From contig OZ004595.1 of the NCBI GenBank assembly GCA_963924555.1, positions 620,001-684,000 of the forward strand: 64,000 nt of DNA, in the 5' to 3' direction. Below are positions 23,056-34,007 of the stretch, piece after piece (the stretch's first letter is position 1; each line of letters starts with the position of its first letter). The position numbers and the translations under genes were made by a program. The DNA comes from Crambe crambe. Its lineage: Eukaryota; Porifera; Demospongiae; Poecilosclerida; Crambeidae. The notes under the pieces were generated by a model, which worked only from the letters and a program-made list of their open reading frames with translations, was not told the DNA's origin and did no database searches.

Positions 23056-26000
23056 ATGGCGTCCGAACAGGTGAGCTGTCATCAGAAATCCAAATGAAGA
23101 ACTTGCCATTAAGTATCGGGCTATGGCGCCTAAAATATTGGGGAGGACAGCTGCATTGGTCAGCTACCTGTACTGTCCTGCTATTTATCAGTTGGCCAAT
23201 TTATCTTTCTAGTAGAGATAGCAGTTAGCTAGGTCTGCAAGTTCTTTTAGACTTGACTGGTAGATAGTGTTACTGCTAGATGTTTCCTCCCAATACAGGA
23301 ACTCAAGGAAGAGCTTCAGAATGCATTGTGGGTAAGTTGTCATGAAAGTAGCTGCTGTGATGTTGTGTTGGTCCAGTGCCCTCTGGTCAGTCACAGCAAA
23401 CCACCTTAGGCCCATAGAAACAGTCTGTTTACCTCCAGCATGTGGGCCCCAATGTTTTGTACAGATTGTCAACAAGCCTCAGCTTGTAATTGTGTGCCTA
23501 CTAGACCCCTGTAGGCCAAATGCTGACTTGGCACACCTCTGCTGAGGGAAGCGGGTGGAGTCTTGTGACTCACAGACCCCAGGACAATATTGAGCACACT
23601 TTTAATGAACATTCTCCACGTTTGGAGTGTACAGCTCAAACACCTTGGATGCTAGACCCCCGCTGAATTTTTTACAAGCCGTTACCAACCCATTCAAGTG
23701 TGCCGAGGGAAATGGGCGGGGTTTAGTGACTCATGAACCCCATGACCTTATAGAGCATGATGTGCTCTACAGGTTCTCCTAGTCCATAGCTCGCATGCCG
23801 TTGATTTTTTTTTGTGGTGCATGATGGCTGTCTTTGTGTGTTGGTTGTATGGTTGTCTCACCTTCTCTCTCACTCCTCACAGGAGAAGGTATTGTATCGG
23901 AGTGCCATAAAGGGCTATGAACAGGTGAGTGATGAGTGTAGCAGTGGTGTGATGAGAGCACGGCAGTGGCCCAGTCCATACCTGGTGTGTATTCCATGTG
24001 TGCAGAGATTGTCTGCTGCTCAGAAGAAGCTCAGTCAGCCTTCCCTGCTGAGTGAAACCAGGAAGTTTGGGCTTGAGTTGGAGGTGAAGAATAGTAAAAG
24101 ATCGATCAAGAAAGATAAAAAGTCTCTCCTTGCTAATGAAAAAGCTATAAAGAAGTTGCAAGATGCCCTGGGGCAACTTACTTGTAAGTACACTAATTAG
24201 ATGATGTAATGATACATTATACAAGTTAAGTAATAGCCCAGAGCTATAAAATAGTGTGCGCTCAGCTGGGAGGTGTAATTAGTAATTAATAGTAACATGT
24301 AAGAATTAATTAGTGACTAATTAAAAGTAGGTGAAATTAACTAGGGCAATATTCAACATTCAGTTGGCAGCCAGCGAGCAAGCAAGTATTCTTTACTGCT
24401 ACAACTCTTTAGAAGATTTTGCTGTTTACTTTAGCTATATCTACTACTTTAGCTTTAGACAGTGAGCAAGTGAGCATGTTAGGCTCCAGTGCTTGATATT
24501 GTGTCAGAGACAAGAGTCATGTAAGTGGTGGTTCCAACCAGAAAGCTCCACACATCAAAAGTTGTAAATACTTACCACAAACACTTAGATAAGCCAAGCG
24601 CCTACAATTCACTTTGATAAGCCTAGCGCCTCTATGACAAAAGGCTGTAGAAAACAATCTAGCTTGATTACAATTATTGGAGCATGCGCATTATGCACAC
24701 ACAGGCACACAGGCCTACTATACTATACACGTACCATGCATATGTATGTACACCTGGGGCATTTTGGAGTGTAGACCTAGATATCAGAAGCCGTGTTTAC
24801 ACGTGCGCCCAACCCGGGTTGAGATTCAATCCGGATTCCAATCTACCTAATTGATATGGGTTGGGTTACCTGGATTGGAATCCAGGTTGGTACCGTTCAT
24901 ACGCGAAGCGAATCTGGGTCGAATCCAGGTTAGAACCCCCGTGTAAACGCGGCTAGAGAGTGCGCTAGCACTCTCTAAGTAGGGATGGCGGGTCAAAGGT
25001 CATAAGACTGTATAAACTAAAAACTCTTCTTTCTTTTCTACCCTTGCTCTACAGATTCTCAGAAGGCTATAGTGAATTATTACATCTACAAAGAAGAGAG
25101 GAGAATGTTCAAAAACCAAAAATTCATTCGCTAACATAAGAAAAAAAACGATGTCTAAAATTGACTTTTTTTCTTTTTCTTTATAATAAATATAAGATCG
25201 ACGTACCGGCTTACTGGCTATAGTCATCAAAATTCTGCTTTGGCCATTCTGTTAGAGCGGCACCTAGAGGCTGATCTTTTGCTATTAGTTTTGACTAAGG
25301 CTCTACTTCACTATTCGAGCACTCGGAACACTAGCCAATCTTTCGACGCCATTTTGAAGCGCATGTCGATAGGAGGCGGGGCTTAAGGGTGGAGCCACAT
25401 AGGCTTATTAAGTTTAGCTAGGTCTTCAGTTTAATCGTTTAGCTAGCTTATCTGACCTGAGAGTCAGCTCGCTCGCAATTAATGTTTGAGTGGCCATAAC
25501 TTTTGAAGGGAAAGTGCTGTAGTCTTGAAATAAGAACCATTCTGCTCAGAAAATTCTATTCTTTCTTTGTGTCACTACTAGCATTACCAAAGAGAGTATT
25601 AGGGAGGTGGTAATCCATTTTGGCATGTTTTTAACAATGTTATAATCATTTTATCAGCAGAATGTGACTGTTGTGATGTCTTGTGACACTTAATTTTTTT
25701 CCCTCTTCAGCTGCTTTCGAGAAGCCTGACTCTTCTCTCCAGAAAGAAACACAGAGTGAGTATTGTAAGCCACAATAAGTGGTCCCATTGACAGCAATGT
25801 ACACATACAATGGTGTGCTTTAATTGAGGTTCTTAGGCAATAACATAACTTATTCAGTCAATGATTTACTTTACAGAATCAACATCAAGTGACTTGCGTC
25901 TAGATGATGCAACTAGAGAGAAAATTGTAAGTGTGATTATTGGAGGGGGTGTGTGTATGCAGATATCATTCATGTGGGGTGTGAACTCTATGATTGCTCT

Positions 26001-29000
26001 CCTGGTTTCTCTGATTCAGTTCAACCAGTCCATGACGTGGGGCCATATTGAGACCATCATCATCAAGGTCCTGATCGTGGGGGCTGCTGGAGTCGGCAAG
26101 TCCTCTTTTTTGTCTCGTCTCCTTGGTGTCGCTATTTCTCTCATCCGAAACAGTACAGGAGTGGTCGAGAAAGCCCAGAGGGTCAACTGTCAAAGGTTGG
26201 GCACAACAGATCTCAAAAATAACATAGTTTGGGAAGTGGTCGGACCGAAAAAACTGACGAAGCTTCTTGCCGATGCCATAACCTCAGGAATTGAGAAGTT
26301 CACTGCTTCTGTTTCCCCTCCACATGCATCTCGTCGTTCCAATAATGGATCAGGTTCTCATTCGACCAGTTCTGCTGATGCAAGCTACTCTACAGCTAGA
26401 ACTACCGTCCTTCAGCTGATAGGTCGTTCCAAGGAAGGTAAATTGCTGAAGATGACTTGGATCTATCTGATAGATAGTGGAGGGCAGCCTCAGTTCCACG
26501 AGCTCCTCACAGCTTTCATCAGAAACACCACTTTAGGTATCTTTGTCTTCAGGCTCTCAGATCGGCTGGATGATAAGCCACGGATTGAATACTACAAAGG
26601 TGGAAAGCCACTGGGTGAGCCTTATCCTTTCCCCATGAGCCACAAGGAGATCTTCCAGCACTGTGTCCAGACCATTTCTTCCCTCCCTTCCACTTCTCCT
26701 CTGAAGGATCAGGCCCCAACTCGTCCGAAAATTCTCATCTTGGGAACTCATCGAGACGAAGAGAACAAGTGTTCCGAAACACGTAATGAAAAAGAGAAGA
26801 TTCTCAGGGATATCTTGCACAAAGGACCAAATCCTGACTCAGCCATCTCAGAAGACTTACTTTATTACGGAAATAAGTGCATCTTTCCTTTGAATGCTAA
26901 ATCACCTGAAAAGCAGGACAAGGAGATCATCGGTGATATTCGAGAAGAGATAGTGCGTCTTGCACCCCAACCCCAATCCATCCCACTGCAGTATTACGCA
27001 CTCGAATTGGAACTTGAAAAGAAAGAAGAGAGTGTGATTAGCTTCAAAGAATGTTTGGACATTGCCAAGCATTCCCTGCTATTCAAAGAGACTGCGGCCA
27101 GAGCTGCCATCCATCATCTCGATAGCCTCAACCTCATCCAGTACTTCCCAGAGTGTGTCGAAGAGGTCATATTCTGTGACCCCAACATCCTCCTCAACAA
27201 GGTGAACGAGCTGATAGAGAAAAGCTACAGCTTGAGAGGTTTGACCCCTTCAAAACCCAAGGCACTTCGAACAGGAGACTGGGTTGAATTCCACATGCGT
27301 GGCAGGGTGACCTTACCCATGCTTAAAGAGTTTCCTGAAGGATTTGTGCAAAATCTTTACGATCATCACACTTTGGCCAAGATCTTTGAAGACCTGCTCA
27401 TCTTGACTCGTTTTGAGCAAGATGATAGCTTTTTCATGCCTGCTCTGCTCGATGTTAAAGATCTGAAGTTCATTCAGCGACCAACCAAGACATGCCTAAT
27501 CATAGCATTCTCTTCTGGGTATGCCCCCTTGGGACTTTTTTCTTCCTCCATTGCCTTTCTGACTTCAAGCAATAATCGATGGCCTTCTCCATGGATGTTC
27601 TTGTTCGAAAAAGGCCAGCTCTTCCGAAATGTGGTCAGCTTCGATGTGGAATCAGTGGTGGCTACTCTTATTGACCGCTCCACTCATTTTGAGGTTCACG
27701 TGGAGCTGCAGGAAGGCATGCAAGAAGACCCGTCCATGATACTTGAAGTGTGCAGAATCATACGACAAGGGATCAAGGAGGCCATCAAGCAATCGATGAA
27801 GAAACGCCACATCTGTAGTGCATCGTACAGTGAGAGTTTCTTCTGCCCGTGTGACTCGTACGCTACCTACCACTTGGCCAGTGTGAAAGAAGTCTTTGGG
27901 AAATATCGCAGGTGTTGTGAAGTCCACACTGGGAAGGGTGGAGCTTTGGAAGAACATCACTACCAGTGGCTGGGAATAGAACCCTCTACACCACCAAAAG
28001 GTAGGAATGTATAGTTTGATCACCCCTAGCCTAGCTCTCTAGAACATGGTAGACTGTATATTTATATATTTTTGGTCAATGTTGATAAACAAAATGAGAA
28101 ATAACTTTATCTTCCTTTCATTATGTAGCTGCTCCAAATTCTTTAGGATCAGCTGACCATTTTAAAATCACTCAATTCCTTGAAAACCTCAACAATGAAG
28201 AATTGATAAAGTTGGGGTCAGCTCTCGGATTATCCTTTGGTAAATTGAAAAGAATGACAATGCTTCTTGGAGATGTGATTCAGGCATGGTTAAATGTTGA
28301 CGATGCCGTCATTACTAGAAGTGGTCCTCCCAGCTGGACTAGTCTGGCCACAGCTCTTGAAAGAACTGGTCACACAGCTATTGCCTCCAAAGTCAGGAAA
28401 GGTGAGCACAGTCAAAATCAATGAGATTACAAACACTTCATTAGTTGATCTGTTTCCTATTTTATAGAAAAGCTCGGTCAAGTCCTCACTACTCCTTCAC
28501 CTCCAAGACCTACACCAGCAGGTGAGCAGTTTAACAGAGTGTGTATTATCATACTGGTACATGGTACTGTTAATGAATGCAGGTCCTTCTTTCAACCCTT
28601 TACCTGATGAGGTGGACAGTACTCTAAAGCGCTCACCTGATAACAGCCATGAAAGGTCTCACCAAACTCCTTCCACTTCTCAAAGACCTCATCATAAATG
28701 TAATTCTGTGAACAGTCCATGTAGAAATAGAATTATTAGATGTTCATTTTTTGCCATACTTCAGCTCAGTCTACCAACTCTGAAGGGTTAGGAGAAAGTG
28801 GACCTCAACCAGCAAGTAAGTATGTGTCCCTCGCATGAACCCCCTCGTATCATAGTGCCACCTGTCCAGCTAATATTGATCCATTAGCATTACATCATTA
28901 TCATTGCATTAGACTTCTCCTTGAGACTGTTTTTCTTTTCCTTTTAGCATCAATAAGCCCACTGCAAGAACCAGCACATTCAAAGGTTTGCGTTTGTAAT

Positions 29001-30576
29001 GAAATGTGGACTACGAGTATCCATCCTTCATTGCAGTCTACCAGCTCTGAAGGGTTAAGAGAAAGACACGCAAGTGGACCTCAACCAGCAAGTGAGTATG
29101 TGTCCATCACATGAACCCCCCTCATATTATAGTGTCAGAATGAATGAAGAAATAACAATTCATTTCTCCCCCCTCTTTATTCTCACACACACTGCGAACA
29201 TTTCAGCCACTCAGAGCACAAGTACCCATGCTTTGTTGCAGTCTACCACAAGTGAGTAAAATATTATATGAAACCACCTCATATCATAGGACCACCTGTC
29301 CACAGAGAACCTCTCATAAGTGGTGAGGTTAGCTGTGGACAGGTGGCCCTATGGTGGCCCTATAGTCCATTTTCTCATACAAGGTTACTGTTAGAAACAG
29401 TATTTTGTATACAACTTATAAGTCCTTGATACTACTTTACAAGCAGGAATTGCGCAGCCTGCCACTCAAACATCTAATCGAGGTTAGTCACTACAGTATA
29501 GTTGGCCTCACTGCATTGTGGTAACATCATCATCTAGGCTGGTTCTGGTGGACTGTAATAGCATTCTCATTACTAGCAGTTATCTTTGCCCCCTCTTGTG
29601 AGTTATGCCATTTATAACCTTATCTGCTAATAATAGTAATAATTCTTTAGACATTGTACCATCCAGTAAAGGTGAGTGCACTGTGTTTGTTTCATGTATG
29701 TATGTTTCCTCACTGTATTCAGGACCTTCAGGTTCATTAATACTATCACTCCCTTAATATATTCACTATTGATTCCTGTATAGAGCAAACCTCTGTTGAT
29801 TTGGGAAGGATTGATACAACTACTCGACTAGGTGAGTACACGAAACAAAACAAAACAAAACTCCTTTTCCTGGAAATGAAGTTTTGTACAAGGAGGATTT
29901 TGTTGTTCTATCTCAGTTGAGGTTCTATGCTCGAGGGTTTCATACACTTACCTATGCATTATGTATGTATTGCAAGTGGAAGTATCTTCCACTTGTGCTG
30001 TATCTCATAAGATGCTGTATCTCCACACACAGTATGAAAGTGCCAGGAAGTAAATTTGATGTGGGGACAACTTTGATACTAAAGAGTGTCCATTGTTATG
30101 CTTTTATGTTTTAGATAAACCTGAATTGAGTTCATTGGAGCATCTAAAGGGTCCTCACAGTGATGTCCGCATTATCCGTGACAGTGGCGAGTATAGAAAA
30201 CTAGGAATCTGTTTGCTTAAATTACCAAATACAGCAGAATTAGAGGACATGGAAAGAGACTGCTCAGGGAAAACTTACTGTATAAAATTAGCCATTTTCA
30301 ACAAGTGGTTGCAAGGCCAAGGAGAGAAACCTGTGACTTGGACAACACTGATTTATGTACTTGAAGAATGCATGCAACTGGTAGAATTGGCCAAGGACAT
30401 AAAACTCATCATAGCATCAGCTGATGAGACACTTGCACGTGAGTATAATGATAGCACACACAGGAACTTCAAGCAGACAATTGTATTTACTTAACAAGGT
30501 CATTGTACTGTGATTAGAATTATTCTTAATTAACTTTATTATTGCAGGGGCTTCCTCAACTGTTATTCCTCGCTAG
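23056..30576 (+). CDS. RCD3: class B Roc/COR protein with two Death-fold domains
   Basis: The most complete member: 19 exons, 1144 residues, phase closed. Exons: 23056-23070, 23299-23331, 23883-23924, 24006-24183, 25711-25755, 25877-25926, 26020-28000, 28129-28401, 28468-28521, 28583-28699, 28765-28815, 28948-28985, 29037-29091, 29207-29251, 29447-29482, 29651-29671, 29784-29831, 30115-30438, 30548-30576. It starts MASEQ and continues into a coiled coil, then P-loop GAAGVGKS, DSGGQ and THRD. An alpha Death domain lies at about 782-872. A Ser/Thr/Gln/Pro linker is built from nine small exons (two share SEGL...SGPQPA, an exon duplication). A second, divergent Death-like domain lies at about 1028-1135 (FNKWLQGQGEKPVTWTTLIY). 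It ends VIPR. The linker length suggests a flexible tether between two adaptor-binding domains. Confidence 0.85.
24340..25480. mobile_element. ~1.1 kb insertion in RCD3 intron 4
   Basis: Present only in RCD3. In other copies GTGAAATTAA runs directly into AATGTTTGAGTGGCC. ATTAA occurs at both borders, so it may be a 5-base target duplication. The inserted DNA contains a smaller inverted-repeat element (24789-24954) and no long open frame. Confidence 0.6.
24789..24954. mobile_element. 166-bp terminal-inverted-repeat element
   Basis: Left end AGCCGTGTTTACACG, right end the inverse of AGCCGCGTTTACACGGG. The interior carries repeated GGGTTGAGATTC-like and AATCCAGGTT-like segments in opposite orientation. 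MITE-like. No certain target duplication. Confidence 0.65.
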
Positions 30577-30672
30577 ACCAACTTCAGGACAATCTGGTGG
30601 TAAGTTGTCTAAGTTCAATTGGAATGCTTCCATAATTTTACTAGTAAACAATCTCACTTCCTGAATGAGCAG

Positions 30673-30766
30673 GTTCTTCTGTCAACCCTTTACCTGATCA
30701 GGTGGAGCTAGCAGGTCCTTCTTTCAACCCTTTACCTGATGAGGTGGACAGTAACAATCATGAAAG
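30673..30766 (+). pseudogene. RCD tail-exon relics (two tandem copies)
   Basis: Two copies of the PSVNPLPDEVD-type exon lie head to tail just beyond the RCD3 stop. They have no partner exons upstream, so they are leftovers of unequal exchange. Confidence 0.6.
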
Positions 30767-32064
30767 TTTTGTAATTATTTTGTCATGACTTCCAATTCAT
30801 GATTGAAATTTTAATATTCCCATCACCCCTTTGTTTCTACCACTTACACAAAAATTAAATCACAATTATATACATTGTAATAATGAGAAGAGAAAACAAG
30901 TCGTGATTGAGGAAAGAATTGTGAGTACATTGACACAGGACTAGGAGAGGGAAAGAAAGGAATGGAGTCTTGATTTGGAGTGTTCTCTAGATTTGAATGA
31001 AGCCTCTATCGCTAGCACAGGGACTGACAGTGGGCTCATGCAGGGTGGTGAGGTAGAGACAAGCTCCTGGAGAAGGTTGGGTTGCTGAACAGAGGGGGAG
31101 TGGCATGATTAATGAGGGGGGCAAGACGGGATTGAGACTTGATTATTGGAGTGAACAGGATGAGCTGGAGTGGTGCTCGTGATGGGACTCACGACAGTGA
31201 GAGTCGTGATATTTCAGCAAACTAGCAACTACATTCCAATCAGAGGAGTTTAGTAAACATCTTCATGAGTGGAGCCATCAAACATTTGAGTGGGTTAGAG
31301 TTAGTATATTAGTACTGTGACTTAACTACTTGCAAAGTGTGTCTCATGAAATCACAGTTTGAAGTATGAGTATCTGAGGGAATAGTTCATATCAAAGTCA
31401 GTGTCGGTGAGGCAGTATGGTTTGGTTCCTTGGAAAATGTCCCTAATAGGGTAGGGAGGTTTTTTGCACTGTGTCCTGAGTTCACTAAGAGAGGTTCCAC
31501 TGTACAACTGCTCCAGTTGTAGGTGCTAGACTTATCTAAGTGCTTTGCGGTAAGCATTACAGCTTCACTTACATAACATATGAGTGTGGGTTTTGATGCT
31601 ACACACAGAGGTGCCCCTGACGACAGGGATATCAACGAGGAGGAGCAAAGGGACGTCTGTTGTTCTGACATTTCAAGGTGCGGCTGGATCCCATCAAGTA
31701 ATGGTGAATTGATACCTAAAGGAATAAAAGGAAAGAAACCATTAATTAAAGACAAAGAGAGGATGCTTACTCTATCCCCCTATTTTAATATCTCCTGATT
31801 AAAGGGGCTGCCTCACAACTAGTTTGAAAATTTAAGCTATCATGTGATGATGCCCTACAAGTGCCAAGTTACCAATAAACTCAATCAGGTCAAGGAGCTC
31901 GTTACTACAGGACATTGAAAACAAAACATGGTGGGAAAGAAGGATGAATCTTCTAGAGAAAGTCAAGAGACTTCTTCCTGACCTGAATTGAAACCTTGAA
32001 GTTAGTTGAAAGTTTTTGAGTTAAGTGCATGTCAAGAGGTGAGCATCTGCTTTTGGGAGTGTGT

Positions 32065-32231
32065 ACAGCAGATTGCAGTGATCTTGCAACATGAAATCCA
32101 GAACAGCAAAACCAAAATTTACATAGCCTCCTTTCAAATGGCTTTGGAGTTGGGCTACTTGAAAGGAGGCTATGTAAATTTTTGGTTTTGCTGTTCTGGA
32201 TTTGTATTGCAAGATCACTGCAATCTGCTGT
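32065..32231. mobile_element. 167-bp foldback (hairpin) element, copy 1
   Basis: ACAGCAGATTGCAGTGATCT at the left end is mirrored by AGATCACTGCAATCTGCTGT at the right, and the arms pair along most of the length around TGGCTTTGGAGTTGGG. No open frame. Identical element at 46595-46761. Decayed relatives at about 378-505, 10395-10502, 17566-17710, 44281-44306 and 53359-53490. Confidence 0.85.
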
Positions 32232-32436
32232 AACATCTGCTAGATATGAACCCTAGTTTGAGGTCAATCATTAATCTCTCTCCCAAGAAATGTAGATAAG
32301 TGGTTTTACGTTTGTTTGTTTTATAAGTAAGGAGGAGTATGAAAGGAAGAAGATTTTAGGAGTTTTTTTCTCTATACTCGTTGAAACACTCCCTTAGCAT
32401 TCTCATTTTTCCCCCTTTAACTTTACTGCTTCTCAC

Positions 32437-32687
32437 CTTGTGTTTCAACTTGGTGTTGTTGGCACTGGGTGGGTAGGGGTGATGTCCTCCCCCTTCACCA
32501 GTCCGTGTCGTCTCCAAGTGATTGGGCCTCTGCATGACCAGGTTGGACTTGGAGGAAGAGAGTGTTTTCCTGATGGAGGGACTTGGTAGTGGAGTTTGAG
32601 CTGTCTGCTCGTCTGATTTGACATGGCCCCATTAGAAGACCGCAGGGTGGTAGAGTTGGGCAAGTTGCTGGTGGCTCTTGTAGAAGA
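32437..32687 (-). pseudogene. minus-strand exon of unidentified gene, copy 1, broken frame
   Basis: Bounded on the minus strand by TTTCTGCAG acceptor and GTGAGA donor. Translation gives FYKSHQQLAQLY in one frame and Ser/Pro-rich NNTKLKHK at the end in another, so the frame is interrupted. The second copy at 46967-47216 is one base shorter and differs in frame. Low-complexity, Ser/Thr/Pro/His-rich. No family recognised. Confidence 0.45.
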
Positions 32688-33682
32688 CTGCAGAAAATTA
32701 TAAATAAGTCAAAAGCAAGTTATGAAGGAAAACGATATGAAAGTCAAGTAAGTATTTATGCTTAGACTCTGTGCATCAACCACCACCACTCAACCTACTC
32801 TCAGCAACAGAGTGAATAGAATGGCCATCAAATCCACTTTACAAAGAGTAAGTCGAAATGGTAACCCCCAATGATTAAAGGGACTGCCTCACTTGAGGGG
32901 TTGAAGTCTAGTCAAGGGAGACCACTTTATTTATAAATGGGAAAGGAGCTTGGGAGGAGGTGGACTGACCATGTCACTGCTGGGTGGACAACCTGCGAGT
33001 GGATCGCCAGCCTCTTGTGTGATCTAGGAAGCTGAGTTCACAGCCAGGGTGGGGTCAGTTGTACCCATAGTTGGTGAAGTGCATGTCGTAGACACTCTCT
33101 GAGGCAAATTTCTGACTGGAATCTGGAGAAGAGTGGGAATGACAAGGTGATTTTAAAGTTCCTCTGATCTGACTACTCTTGGAGTCCTGATTAGAGGGTG
33201 GTCTCATGTCAGGGGTAGATTATATTGATGTACATGAATTGGAACATTTTCTAGCACTCATTACCTAACACCCCACTTGAATGTGACACCAGACATTGTC
33301 GTTATCTTGATGAGTGTGATGTTATTGGATCTGCTCTGTAAGTGAGAGACATAGTTCATTTCAGATGATAATGAAGTCCACCAGTCCCTCCAAGTCTACA
33401 TAGTTAACAGAAGATAGGGCCAACTCTGGACTCGGGTTGATGTGGACAAACGGCCTTGCTTGAGGGAGTCACACACACACAGGAACTTTTCTGTGGAAGT
33501 AACCAAAGGCCTGAGGGGCAGATCTAGGATTTTGAGATGGGGCCTCTGTGCTGGGTACAAAAGTGACATAGCTACAAACATCAAGCAATGAAAAGTAAAG
33601 TCAGTCAGTTGTCATTCAAAGGATCCACTAATAGCATGCTCCTTGGGTGGTGAACAATTTTGTTTATTGTGGTGGTCATGAT

Positions 33683-33717
<35 letters not shown>
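33683..33717 (+). repeat. poly-G tract
   Basis: 35 consecutive G upstream of RCD4. Such a run may form G-quadruplexes and is prone to length error in assemblies. Confidence 0.95.
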
Positions 33718-33719
<2 letters not shown>

Positions 33720-34007
33720 TGGCCCCCACAGCTCACTACCACTGCGGCCTTCCAGCTATAGCATTAACTAGCTACTCGACTCGCCCATAACTTTCACAGG
33801 TCTAATGCAACTCAACTGCATCAAGTCAGACTTCTTCCCATCCTTGAAGGCTACAGGATATTCGCAGATCAATGATTAATCCTAACACTCGTGATCCTAA
33901 CACAGACACAATGATCCAGATTGCATGATCTACCACGCCCTTATTTTGTTTGAATTGTTTCCTTTTTTTTTTTACTTACCTCTGTTACTTAAACTCACGT
34001 AGCTACA

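Larger units (their letters stand above)
31196..32900. repeat. segmental duplicate, left copy (pair of ~45529-47240)
   Basis: Nearly identical over most of its length to 45529-47240, about 14.4 kb away, with small indels and one extra stretch in the right copy near 45675-45868. It includes a perfectly shared foldback element and a shared minus-strand exon. It is recent, judged by the few differences visible by eye. Confidence 0.75.
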
